A DNA stretch of 64,000 nt from Pseudomonadota bacterium (GTDB lineage Bacteria; Pseudomonadota; Alphaproteobacteria; Dongiales; Dongiaceae), in NCBI GenBank assembly GCA_016183985.1, contig JACPDN010000015.1:95132-159131 (forward strand), read 5' to 3'. The notes under the pieces were generated by a model. It was not told where the DNA came from, searched no databases, and worked only from the letters and a program-made list of their open reading frames with translations. The position numbers and the translations under genes are program-made. Shown here in pieces: positions 1 through 7,564 of the stretch. Within the stretch, counting starts at the first letter, position 1. Every line of letters starts with the position of its first letter.

Positions 1-399
1 GTCGGCACGCCGGAGGAGGTCTATCACAAGCCGCAGACCTCCTTCGTCTACGAATTCCTCGGCGGCGCCAACCGCGTACCCTGCGAGATCCGGGGCGGTG
101 TCGTCCGGATCGGCAGCACCATCATTCCAGCGCCGCAGGTCGTCGATCTCAAGGACGGCCCAGGCACCGCCTATGTGCGGCCGGAGGAAATCAGCATCGG
201 CGCGCCCAGCGGCGCTGGCGTTCCGGCCATCGTGCAGCATGTGTTCCGCGCGAGTCCACTTCCCCGGGTTGAAGTGCAATTGGTTGATACATCCCTGGCC
301 CTTGACGTAACCTTGCCGCCCGACGAAGCGGGTGCAATTTTGGCAAAGGGGCAGCGCGTGACGGTGAACTTCTCGAAGTTCGACGTCCTGCCGGGGTAA
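1..399 (+). CDS. CysA-like sulfate/thiosulfate ABC transporter ATPase, C-terminal part (5' truncated by window edge)
   Basis: The reading frame is open from the first base and ends with TAA at 397-399, so only the last 132 residues are visible. They begin VGTPEEVYHKPQTSFVYEFLGG, the segment that follows the ATPase core in CysA/PotA-type importers, and continue into a TOBE-like beta domain (for example YVRPEEISIG near residue 60). The VYEFLG-NRV pattern and the tail resemble the ATPase of the sulfate/thiosulfate importer, which powers periplasmic-binding-protein-dependent uptake. The ATP-binding motifs lie outside the window, so the substrate call is an inference. The next gene starts on the base after the stop and encodes a putative sulfite/organosulfur exporter, which fits a sulfur-transport operon. 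Confidence 0.75.
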   Translation, partial: VGTPEEVYHKPQTSFVYEFLGGANRVPCEIRGGVVRIGSTIIPAPQVVDLKDGPGTAYVRPEEISIGAPSGAGVPAIVQHVFRASPLPRVEVQLVDTSLALDVTLPPDEAGAILAKGQRVTVNFSKFDVLPG

Positions 400-1230
400 A
401 TGGATCTTTCTGGCTTATTCGATAGCGATATTTGGATTCTGGTCGGCGTTCTGGCAATTGCGGGCTGCGGCTCAGGGTTCCTTGCCGGTATGCTCGGGGT
501 GGGCGGTGGCATCGTCGTGGTGCCAGCCCTGTTTCATGTCCTAGGCGCCTTCGACGTGCCGCTCGATTTGCGGATGCATATCGCCGTCGGCACGTCCCTA
601 GGCTCAATCGTACCCACTTCCATCAACTCGCTGCGCGCCCATAACAAGCGCGGCGCGGTCGATTGGCCGCTGTTTCGGCAGTGGGGGCCGTGGGTCGCAA
701 TCGGCGTCGTCTTGGGTTCGATCATCGCCAGCGATGTGCGCGGCGCTACGCTGACGCTCATCTTCGCCATCATGAGCATGATCGTGGCGCTCTATCTCGC
801 GATTGGCCGGCCAGATTTCCACCTTACCGACAAGCTGCCTGGGACACCCATCCGGCAAGCGATCTGCCTCTTCATCGGCGGCGTCTCCGCCATGATGGGA
901 ATCGGCGGCGGCAGCCTTTCGGTGCCGACGATGACACTCTGCTCCTATCCCATTCGCCGCGCGGTCGGCACGGCTTCTGCCCTCGGCCTCATCATTGCCG
1001 TCCCGGGCACGCTGACTTTCATCGTCACCGGCCTTCATGAAGGTGGGTTGCCTGCTGGATCGCTGGGCTATGTCAATCTTATCGCCGTGCTGGCGCTGGT
1101 GCCGAGCAGCGTGATCTTCGCGCCAATTGGCGCCAAGGTCGCTCACACCATTCCGCAGATCATCCTGCGGCGCTGTTTTGCGGGCTTTCTTCTCATCACC
1201 TCCTTGCGCATGTTCTATTCGCTGTTCTGA
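400..1230 (+). CDS. TauE/SafE family membrane permease (sulfite exporter family)
   Basis: This 276-residue protein is almost entirely hydrophobic, with about eight predicted membrane segments. It carries the two family repeats marked by glycine-rich motifs: GMLGVGGGIVVVPAL near residues 30-45 and MMGIGGGSLSVPTM near 165-180. TauE/SafE proteins export sulfite, sulfoacetate or other small anions across the inner membrane. The ATG at 400 directly follows the TAA of the CysA-like gene, so the two are probably co-translated; a CGGGG stretch just upstream may act as ribosome-binding site. The sulfate-importer neighbour supports a sulfur role, but the family is broad and the exact anion cannot be read from sequence. 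Confidence 0.85.
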   Translation: MDLSGLFDSDIWILVGVLAIAGCGSGFLAGMLGVGGGIVVVPALFHVLGAFDVPLDLRMHIAVGTSLGSIVPTSINSLRAHNKRGAVDWPLFRQWGPWVAIGVVLGSIIASDVRGATLTLIFAIMSMIVALYLAIGRPDFHLTDKLPGTPIRQAICLFIGGVSAMMGIGGGSLSVPTMTLCSYPIRRAVGTASALGLIIAVPGTLTFIVTGLHEGGLPAGSLGYVNLIAVLALVPSSVIFAPIGAKVAHTIPQIILRRCFAGFLLITSLRMFYSLF

Positions 1231-1241
1231 AGGATCTATCC

Positions 1242-2144
1242 ATGAAAAGTCACGCTTTCGGCATCATCGGCCTTGGGGTCATGGGCCAGGAGACGGCCGA
1301 GAATCTTGCCGCCCATCCGCGCTTTCATGTGGTGGCGGGCTTCGATCCTGCGAAGCCTGCCGTCCCTTTTCCGCTTCTGGCTGATGCCGCAGCGGTCGTG
1401 AATGACCCACGTGTCGAGGCAATCTACACAGCGACGCCGCCGGCCTTCCATGAATCAGTCGTGCGCCTTGCCGTCGCTGCAGGAAAGCCGCTGCTCTGCG
1501 AGAAGCCCTTGGCACATACCATCGCCTCGGCCCGTGTGTGCTGTGACCTCGTGGCCAATTCGAAACTGCTGGCAGCGGTGAACTTCTCCTACGCGGCGCG
1601 GGACGTTGCGACACGCCTCACCCATGTGGTGAAGAGCGGCGCGATCGGCGATGTCAAAGGCGTGCACCTTCATGTGCGCTTCGGTTCCTGGCCGCGGAAG
1701 TGGCAATCGGGCGCCGGCGCCTGGCTGGCGCAACCGGCCGAGGGTGGCTTCACGCGGGAGGTAGTCTCGCACTTCGTCTTCCTCGCCAACCGGCTCTTCG
1801 GACCGGGCAGGATCATCGCCAGCAGCATCGAGCGTGGGTCCGCCGGGACAGAAACCAAGCTCGCCGCCACCATTCAATACCCGAGCGTCGCCTTTACCAT
1901 CGATGCCGGTATCGGCGGTGACCGGGACGACGACAACCGCTTTGCCGTGAACGGAACAAAGGGCGAAGTCGCCATCGTTGATTGGAGCCAGCTCGACTAT
2001 GCCGGCGATGCGGGTATCAGCCTGCCGCCCACTTCTCAGCTCGATGCCCTGGCGGATATGTTGGACGGCAAGCCGCACCAATTGGCGACCTTCGCCGAAG
2101 GACTGGCGGTAGCGGAGCTTATCGAATCGTTGCTCGCAAACTGA
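1242..2144 (+). CDS. Gfo/Idh/MocA family NAD(P)-dependent oxidoreductase
   Basis: A 300-residue protein opening with a Rossmann dinucleotide-binding motif, GIIGLGVMGQETAENL (residues 6-21). The conserved CEKPLA segment near residue 87 supplies the lysine that contacts cofactor and substrate in this family. A C-terminal alpha/beta substrate domain follows. Family members oxidise or reduce sugars, inositols and related polyols. It starts 11 bp after the TauE-like gene and ends 14 bp before an SDR, so it belongs to the same plus-strand run. It may supply a dehydrogenase step for a carbohydrate or for the neighbouring catabolic locus; the substrate is unknown. Confidence 0.82.
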   Translation: MKSHAFGIIGLGVMGQETAENLAAHPRFHVVAGFDPAKPAVPFPLLADAAAVVNDPRVEAIYTATPPAFHESVVRLAVAAGKPLLCEKPLAHTIASARVCCDLVANSKLLAAVNFSYAARDVATRLTHVVKSGAIGDVKGVHLHVRFGSWPRKWQSGAGAWLAQPAEGGFTREVVSHFVFLANRLFGPGRIIASSIERGSAGTETKLAATIQYPSVAFTIDAGIGGDRDDDNRFAVNGTKGEVAIVDWSQLDYAGDAGISLPPTSQLDALADMLDGKPHQLATFAEGLAVAELIESLLAN

Positions 2145-2158
2145 CGGAGGAGATGTAC

Positions 2159-2908
2159 ATGCCGCTCGATTTCACTGGACGACGCGTCATCGTTACTGGC
2201 GGCAGCCGCGGTATCGGCCGCTCGACCGCCCTTGCCTTTGCCCGAGCGGGTGCCGACGTCTCGATCTGCGCGCGTGGCGCCGAGACGCTCGAGAAGACAC
2301 GGGGCGAGATCGCAGCGGTGGGGTGCATGGTTCATGCCGCCACCTGCAATCTCTCCGACGAAGGCGCTATCAAGGCCTATATCGGTGCCGCCGCCACGGC
2401 CTTGGGCGGGATCGACATCCTGGTCAGCAACGCATCCGGCATCGACAATACCGGTGACAGCTGGGTGGATTGCTTCAATGTCGATGTCATGGCTGCCGTG
2501 CGTCTCGCCGAGGCGGCGGAGCCACATATGGCGCAGGCGACGGATGCCGCCATCATCAACGTGACATCGATCTCCGGCATGATGCCGTCGGCCCGGGATC
2601 CGGCTTATGCGGCCGCGAAGGCAGCGCTCATCAACTTCACCACTTCGCAGGCGGTGAAACTCGCCCCGCAGAAGATCCGCGCCAATGCGGTGGCACCGGG
2701 CTCGATCGATTTTCCCGGTGGATTTTGGGATCGCTGCCGGATCGAAACCCCGGATGTATATGAATCCGTGAAGGCCGGCATTCCCTTCGGTCGTCACGGG
2801 AAGCCGGAGGAGATCGCCAATGCGATCCTGTTCCTGGCCTCGCCCATGGCAAGCTGGATCACTGGCCAGACCCTGGTAGTCGATGGCGGCCAGGTACTGC
2901 GGGGATAG
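2159..2908 (+). CDS. SDR family oxidoreductase (short-chain dehydrogenase/reductase)
   Basis: A classical SDR of 249 residues with the cofactor motif TGGSRGIGRSTA (residues 12-23), an NVTSISG strand bearing the catalytic serine, the YAAAK catalytic tyrosine-lysine pair and a C-terminal ITGQTLVVDGG. I chose the ATG at 2159 because GGAGG at 2146-2150 is spaced 8 nt from it; an in-frame ATG at 2153 is too close. The frame stays open further upstream, but that part overlaps the previous gene. SDRs reduce or oxidise alcohols and ketones with NAD(P)H. Neighbours are a Gfo/Idh/MocA enzyme and nicotinamidase. Reduction of an aldehyde such as 2-formylglutarate from the nicotinate route is conceivable but untested. 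Confidence 0.85.
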   Translation: MPLDFTGRRVIVTGGSRGIGRSTALAFARAGADVSICARGAETLEKTRGEIAAVGCMVHAATCNLSDEGAIKAYIGAAATALGGIDILVSNASGIDNTGDSWVDCFNVDVMAAVRLAEAAEPHMAQATDAAIINVTSISGMMPSARDPAYAAAKAALINFTTSQAVKLAPQKIRANAVAPGSIDFPGGFWDRCRIETPDVYESVKAGIPFGRHGKPEEIANAILFLASPMASWITGQTLVVDGGQVLRG

Positions 2909-2992
2909 ACTCACTTTCCGGCATTGGACCGCTGCGCTCTCCCCGCTTATGATGCGGGCAGCCACGCAAGCGTTCTTGCCAGGAGAGAAACC

Positions 2993-3610
2993 TTGACCGC
3001 AATCGATGCCGACCATGAAGCCCTGATCGTCATCGACGTTCAGAACGATTTCTGCCCCGGTGGTGCCTTGGCGGTGGGTGGTGGCGACGAGATCGTGCCA
3101 TTGGTCAACCGGCTGATCGACGCGAAACCTCATGTCGTCCTGACGCAGGATTGGCATCCGGCGGGGCATTCGAGCTTTGCCAGCTCCCATGCAGGTCAGT
3201 CGCCTTTTGGGTCGATCCGGCTTGGCTACGGCCCACAGACCCTGTGGCCGGATCATTGCGTGCAGGGCACGCGTGGCGCCGAATTCCATGCCGGCCTTGC
3301 CTGGACCAAGGCGGAGCTCGTTATCCGCAAGGGATTCCGCCCCGGCATCGACAGCTATTCGGCCTTCTATGAGAACGATCGCAAGACGCCGACGGGCCTT
3401 GCCGGCTATTTGCGCGATCGCGGCCTCACGCGGCTGACACTGGTCGGCCTCGCCACAGATTACTGCGTTGCCTATTCGGCATTGGATGCACGTCGTCTCG
3501 GTTTTGAAACCCGCGTCGAGCTCAATGCCTGCCGCGGCATCGATCTCAACGGATCGCTGCAGGCAGCTCTGGCCGAAATGCGCACGGCCGGTGTCGTGCT
3601 GGCGGCTTAA
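2993..3610 (+). CDS. pncA: Nicotinamidase (nicotinamide amidohydrolase)
   Basis: Hydrolyses nicotinamide to nicotinate and ammonia. The 205-residue product has every hallmark of cysteine-hydrolase nicotinamidases. The catalytic Asp is in VIDVQNDFCPGGAL (D15) and the metal-binding DWHPAGHSSFASSH resembles the E. coli enzyme closely. WPDHCVQGT is present, the catalytic Lys lies in RKGFRPGIDSYSAF, and the nucleophilic Cys is in GLATDYCVAYSALDA. A TTG start at 2993 is preferred: AGGAGA at 2981-2986 precedes it at good spacing and the protein then has the family length, although the frame continues to an ATG at 2924. It ends convergently with the CPT-like gene, overlapping it by 4 nt. Its product is the substrate of the nicotinate locus starting at 10.6 kb. 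Confidence 0.93.
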   Translation: MTAIDADHEALIVIDVQNDFCPGGALAVGGGDEIVPLVNRLIDAKPHVVLTQDWHPAGHSSFASSHAGQSPFGSIRLGYGPQTLWPDHCVQGTRGAEFHAGLAWTKAELVIRKGFRPGIDSYSAFYENDRKTPTGLAGYLRDRGLTRLTLVGLATDYCVAYSALDARRLGFETRVELNACRGIDLNGSLQAALAEMRTAGVVLAA

Positions 3611-4158
3611 AGGCGGAAGCGCTCCTTGATGCGCTTTGCCGCCTGCTCCGCGGTGAGATCGCCGGTGTCGATCTCGAGATCGTAATGCCGGCCGGCATGG
3701 ACGCGGTCGAACTGCCAGCGCGCCAGGCCGATCATGCGATCGCCGCGCGATTTCTCACGCGCCTCCAGGAGGTCGAGGCCGGCCATCACCCCCACCCAAT
3801 GCACGCGATAGGGTGCCAGCAGGCGCCGGTATTCATCGGGCTCATCCCCTAGCATGACATCATCCACGATGAGGTCATTGCCGCGTGATGCCAGAGCGGC
3901 GATGGCGTGCCGCATGCCATCCATCAGACGCTCGATCACAGGGCCGCTGTGAATCGCCACCGACGGCTTGCCGTCCGCTTCCTCAATGACGAAGCGCATG
4001 CCGTCCGGATGATCGAAATAGGCCGGCGGCAGCATCTCGCAGAAAACGTCCATTGAGACGTGCAGTAATGGGGTCGGCGTGATTTCCTGCAGCGCCTTAG
4101 CGATCGACGTTTTGCCAACGCTTCCTACCCCGTTCAATATGATGATCCGGGCCGTCAT
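3607..4158 (-). CDS. Chloramphenicol phosphotransferase-like P-loop kinase
   Basis: A 183-residue P-loop protein with Walker A GVGSVGKTS (residues 10-18). An Asp at residue 37 in VSMDVFCEMLP aligns with the catalytic base region of Streptomyces chloramphenicol 3-O-phosphotransferase. LIVDDVMLG, WVGVMAGLDLLEAREKSRGDR and HYDLEIDT also match that family. Most homologues outside Streptomyces have no known substrate and should not be assumed to be resistance genes. The start codon overlaps the livF stop (ATGA at 4155-4158), so it is the last gene of the Liv importer operon. That coupling suggests it phosphorylates a metabolite linked to the imported compound; this is inference. Confidence 0.8.
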   Translation of the reverse strand: MTARIIILNGVGSVGKTSIAKALQEITPTPLLHVSMDVFCEMLPPAYFDHPDGMRFVIEEADGKPSVAIHSGPVIERLMDGMRHAIAALASRGNDLIVDDVMLGDEPDEYRRLLAPYRVHWVGVMAGLDLLEAREKSRGDRMIGLARWQFDRVHAGRHYDLEIDTGDLTAEQAAKRIKERFRL

Positions 4159-4865
4159 TTGCGTACGCCGACGCCGACATAATGATGCAGGAGAGAGGGA
4201 TCCGCACGCAGATGGTCAGGCGAAACCACTTCCGCCGTTCGGCCATTCTCAACGAAGGCCACCCGATCGGCGACATGCAGCGCTGACTCGACCCGCTGCT
4301 CGACCAGGATGGTGGCGACGCCCGCCTCCTTGAGCGTTGCCACGATATCGAGGATCTTGCTGATCATGATCGGCATCAGGCCCTCTGTCGGTTCATCGAG
4401 CAGCATCACCTTGGGCTCGAGGCAGAGCGCCCTCGCGGTGGCCAGCATCTGCTGCTCGCCGCCGCTGAGTGTCCCGGCGCGCTGGTGAAGCCGCTCCCGC
4501 AGCAGAGGAAAGAGGCCCAGCACGCGCTCGCGGGTCTCAGCACCTTTCGCGCGCGTCATCAACCCCACTTGCAGATTCTCATCCACCGTCAGATCGGAGA
4601 AAAGGCGCCGGCCCTGTGGCGTGTAACCGATACCCTGTTTCGGAACTTCATGTGCGGCCATGCCGACAAGATCGATGCCGTCCAAGGTGATGCCGCCGCT
4701 CCGCGCCCGGACCAGCCCCATGATCGCCTTCAATGCCGTGGTTTTGCCGGCGCCATTACGCCCCAGCAGGCATAGGACTTCACCCGGCGCCAAGTCGAGC
4801 GAGAAATCGCGCAGCACCTGGACGTGGCCGTAGAAACAATTGATGCGATCGACCTTCAGCATCAC
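4155..4865 (-). CDS. livF: Branched-chain amino acid type ABC transporter ATP-binding protein LivF
   Basis: A 236-residue ATPase with Walker A LLGRNGAGKTTALKA, ABC signature LSGGEQQMLATARAL, Walker B VMLLDEPTEGL and a switch histidine region (ILVEQRVESAL). Length and sequence are typical of LivF, one of the two ATPases of HAAT importers. Start is either GTG at 4865, giving a GTGA overlap with livG, or ATG at 4862 (TGATG); both preserve translational coupling. It works with LivG, LivM, LivH and the binding protein encoded upstream on the same strand. Such systems carry amino acids, amides, urea or aromatic acids, so the substrate is not fixed by homology. Confidence 0.88.
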   Translation of the reverse strand: MMLKVDRINCFYGHVQVLRDFSLDLAPGEVLCLLGRNGAGKTTALKAIMGLVRARSGGITLDGIDLVGMAAHEVPKQGIGYTPQGRRLFSDLTVDENLQVGLMTRAKGAETRERVLGLFPLLRERLHQRAGTLSGGEQQMLATARALCLEPKVMLLDEPTEGLMPIMISKILDIVATLKEAGVATILVEQRVESALHVADRVAFVENGRTAEVVSPDHLRADPSLLHHYVGVGVRK

Positions 4866-5596
4866 GTCCCCAGATAGGCGCGTTGGACGTCGATATTGGC
4901 CATGATCTCGGCCGGCGTGCCTTCGGCCAGCAGCCGGCCATTGCTCATGACCGTAATACGATGGGCAAGTTCCATCACCACATCCATATTGTGCTCAATG
5001 AGGAGGATGGTGGCGCCGCGGCCAATCTCCTTCACCAGCGCACAGAAATTCGCAATCTCGCTTTCGGAGAGACCTTGTGTCGGCTCATCGAGGATGAGGA
5101 GACGCGGTTGCAGGGCCAGGCCCATCGCCACTTCGAGCAGGCGCTGATGGCCGTAAGCGAGTTCACCGGCAAGCTCAGTTTTGCGTGCCAGCAAACCAAC
5201 TTTCTCAAGCACCATCTCGACCGCCACCGTGAGCGCGGCCCGCGGCGGATGGCGCCAGAACGGCAGGTCGCGGCCAAGCTGCTGCTGTGCCGCCAGTGCC
5301 ACATTCTCGAAGCAGCTCAAATTCCGGTAAACGCTGGTGATCTGGAACGTATAGACGATTCCCTGCCGGACGCGTTCCCAGGAACGCAGACCCGTGATAT
5401 CGATATCGTCGAAGCAGATCGACCCGCCACTCGGCTCGACCCGGCCTGAGATCATCGAGACGAAGGTCGTCTTGCCGGCACCATTCGGGCCAATGATGGC
5501 GCGAATTTCACCGTTCTCAAGCGTGAAGTTCATGTCCGCAACAGCCTGGATTCCGCCAAAGCTCCGCGCCAGGTTGCTGACCGCAAGCAAGGTCAT
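4862..5596 (-). CDS. livG: Branched-chain amino acid type ABC transporter ATP-binding protein LivG
   Basis: A 244-residue ATPase with Walker A IGPNGAGKTTFVSM, the LivG-type signature LAYGHQRLLEVAMGLAL in place of a standard LSGGQ, and Walker B LLILDEPTQGLS. The ATG at 5596 is chosen because it overlaps the livM stop as ATGA (5593-5596), the junction used throughout this operon. In-frame ATGs at 5605 and 5626 lie inside livM. LivG pairs with LivF to energise the LivHM channel at the inner membrane. Confidence 0.88.
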   Translation of the reverse strand: MTLLAVSNLARSFGGIQAVADMNFTLENGEIRAIIGPNGAGKTTFVSMISGRVEPSGGSICFDDIDITGLRSWERVRQGIVYTFQITSVYRNLSCFENVALAAQQQLGRDLPFWRHPPRAALTVAVEMVLEKVGLLARKTELAGELAYGHQRLLEVAMGLALQPRLLILDEPTQGLSESEIANFCALVKEIGRGATILLIEHNMDVVMELAHRITVMSNGRLLAEGTPAEIMANIDVQRAYLGT

Positions 5597-6558
5597 GGAA
5601 TCCATCCTTGCCCGCGCGCGCGCCAACTGCCGATGATACCTTTGGGGAAGAACAGGACCAGGACCAGCAAGATGGCGCCGACGACGATCATATAGCTGCT
5701 GCTGTAATCGCGCGCGATCTCGATCAGATAGAACATGAGCAAAGTACCGATGACGGGGCCGGCCACCGTGCCGACACCGCCCAACAGCACCCAGAGCAGC
5801 GGATAGATCGAATAGGGAATGGCCGCAAAGCTCGACCCGACATAGCCAAAGAACAGGACATAGGCTGCACCGGCCGCGCCCGACAGCAGGCCAGAAACGC
5901 CGAGCGCCGCCAGCTTGTAGCGGCGAACGTCGTAGCCCAGCATGCGCGTGCGCTCCTCATTCTCCCGGATCGCGATCAGGACGCGGCCAGCAGGAGAGAG
6001 CACAACCAGCAGCATGACGGCCAATGCGCCTGCGAGCAGGAGCCAGGCGAGATTGTAGCGGATGGCCGGGTTGGTGAGGTCGATGACGGTGCCGAACAGC
6101 GCGAAGCTGCGCGCCGCCTGGGTCAAGGTCAGACCTTCATCGCCATGCGTGACGTCGTTGAAGTAGAGGGTCGTCAGGAAGGCGGCCTGGGCGAACATCA
6201 TGGTGACGATCATGAATGCAACGCCGCTGGTGCGAAGCGCCACCAGGCCGACCAGCACGGCCAGAAAAAGGCCGGCAGCGGCGCCAGCGATGAAAGCAAC
6301 GACCGGGTTCCAGGCGAAGTAATGGACACCCATGCCGGCGCCATAGAGACCGGCAGCAAAGAACATGGCGTGGCCAAGACTGAGAAGACCGGTATAGCCG
6401 ACGAGCAGGTTGTAACCCAAGGCGTAGACCGCGAGTACCATGATGCTGACGAAATTGGTGTGGTGATAGTCCGGCAGCACGAACTGGCAAAGCAGCAGCA
6501 AAAGTGCCAGCCCACCATGAAGCAGCAGAATACGGCGGGCGCGGAGAGCCGGGGTCAT
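5593..6558 (-). CDS. livM: Branched-chain amino acid type ABC transporter permease LivM
   Basis: A 321-residue inner-membrane protein with about nine or ten hydrophobic segments. It has LivM landmarks such as YALGYNLLVGYTGLLSLGHA near residue 50 and the cytoplasmic coupling segment AIRENEERTRMLGYDVRRYK near residue 205. It forms the channel together with LivH. The start overlaps the livH stop (ATGA at 6555-6558) and its own stop overlaps the livG start. The C-terminal tail is short and basic. Confidence 0.88.
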   Translation of the reverse strand: MTPALRARRILLLHGGLALLLLLCQFVLPDYHHTNFVSIMVLAVYALGYNLLVGYTGLLSLGHAMFFAAGLYGAGMGVHYFAWNPVVAFIAGAAAGLFLAVLVGLVALRTSGVAFMIVTMMFAQAAFLTTLYFNDVTHGDEGLTLTQAARSFALFGTVIDLTNPAIRYNLAWLLLAGALAVMLLVVLSPAGRVLIAIRENEERTRMLGYDVRRYKLAALGVSGLLSGAAGAAYVLFFGYVGSSFAAIPYSIYPLLWVLLGGVGTVAGPVIGTLLMFYLIEIARDYSSSYMIVVGAILLVLVLFFPKGIIGSWRARGQGWIP

Positions 6559-7436
6559 CGGACTTTGCCTCCGAAGAGGCCGTTCGGACGGAAGACCAGC
6601 ACCAATGCTACGGCAAGCGTGGCGATGATCTTGGCGAGTGTCGGTGAGAAGAAGACCGAGATGATGCCGTCACTCAGGCCAATGATGAAAGCCGCGACGA
6701 TGGTGCCTTTCAAACTGTCAAGCCCGCCGATGATGACGACAACGAAGGAGAGCAGCAGCGGATCGAGTCCCATCAGGTAATGCGCCTGCTGCAGCGGCAC
6801 GACGAGGACGCCCGCGGCGGCGGCAAGCATCGCCCCCAGGGCAAAGACCGCAGCATAAACGCGCTTTACCGGAATGCCGAAAGCCTGGGCGATCTCACCG
6901 TCGAATTGCGTCGCCCGCATGATCAGGCCGAATCTGGTGCGGGTGACGCCGTACCAGGCGGCAAGCAACAGCAGGATGGCCGCTCCCACCACAACCAGCT
7001 TGTAGCCGGAATAGCCGAACCAGGGGAGCACGATACGGAAATTGATCGGCGCGACGACCGGCCTCGCTTCGGGTCCATAGATGCTGAGCACCGCTTGCTG
7101 CAGAATGTAAAGCAGGCCGATGGTGGCAACGATTGTCGCCTCCGGCTGGTAATTGAGGCGTTGCAGCACGAAACGATCTGCGACAATCGCGATGGTGCCC
7201 ACCAGCAGGGGAGCGACGGCCAGCGCCAGCATGAATCCCCAGAACGGCGCCTCCGGCACCAGGGATGTCAGCCACCAGGCAAGCACCGCGCCCAGCATGA
7301 AAAATTCGCCATGCGCCACATTGACGATACGCATGACGCCGAAGACCAGCGACAGACCAAGCGCCGTCACCGCAAGCACGAAGGCGGAGACGGTTCCTTC
7401 CATGATGGCAAGCAGCAGATGCGGGCCAAGGGACAA
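6555..7436 (-). CDS. livH: Branched-chain amino acid type ABC transporter permease LivH
   Basis: A 293-residue membrane protein with the LivH signature ALGLSLVFGVMRIVNVAHGE near residues 24-43 and a coupling region MRATQFDGEIAQAFGIPVKR. It ends in FRPNGLFGGKVR, the usual LivH tail. A TTG start at 7436 gives the full first helix; an alternative ATG at 7403 would shorten it. The binding-protein gene lies upstream, separated by 128 bp that carry a large inverted repeat. The first permease gene thus follows a strong RNA stem, a layout that often lets the binding protein be made in excess. Confidence 0.86.
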   Translation of the reverse strand: MSLGPHLLLAIMEGTVSAFVLAVTALGLSLVFGVMRIVNVAHGEFFMLGAVLAWWLTSLVPEAPFWGFMLALAVAPLLVGTIAIVADRFVLQRLNYQPEATIVATIGLLYILQQAVLSIYGPEARPVVAPINFRIVLPWFGYSGYKLVVVGAAILLLLAAWYGVTRTRFGLIMRATQFDGEIAQAFGIPVKRVYAAVFALGAMLAAAAGVLVVPLQQAHYLMGLDPLLLSFVVVIIGGLDSLKGTIVAAFIIGLSDGIISVFFSPTLAKIIATLAVALVLVFRPNGLFGGKVR

Positions 7437-7466
7437 AGGAGATAAACCTCACATGATGTCGGCAGT

Positions 7467-7562
7467 CCCCTCACCCCAACCCCTCTCCCCGCAAGCGCGG
7501 CGAGGGGCTAATGCGAAGGCTCCCTCGCCCCGCGACAGCGGGGAGAGGGCTGGGGTGAGGGG
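7467..7562. repeat. Intergenic inverted-repeat element between binding-protein and permease genes
   Basis: The left arm at 7467-7492 (CCCCTCACCCCAACCCCTCT then CCCCGC) is almost perfectly complementary to the right arm at 7538-7562, with one indel. Each arm also contains a smaller internal GC-rich inverted repeat. The element ends 2 nt from the stop of the binding-protein gene. This sequence type is known as a dispersed intergenic palindromic repeat in many proteobacterial genomes. In the mRNA it would fold into a long stem separating the binding-protein gene from livH. Confidence 0.85.
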
Positions 7563-7564
7563 TT

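Noticed and set aside
3607..4158. Reading the CPT-like gene as a chloramphenicol-resistance determinant
   Set aside because: The gene belongs to a transport operon and the family outside Streptomyces is not tied to resistance.
5608..6780. Long 390-codon plus-strand frame opposite livM
   Set aside because: It is the complement of a clear LivM permease; its composition (long runs of polar residues) is typical of antisense frames in high-GC DNA.
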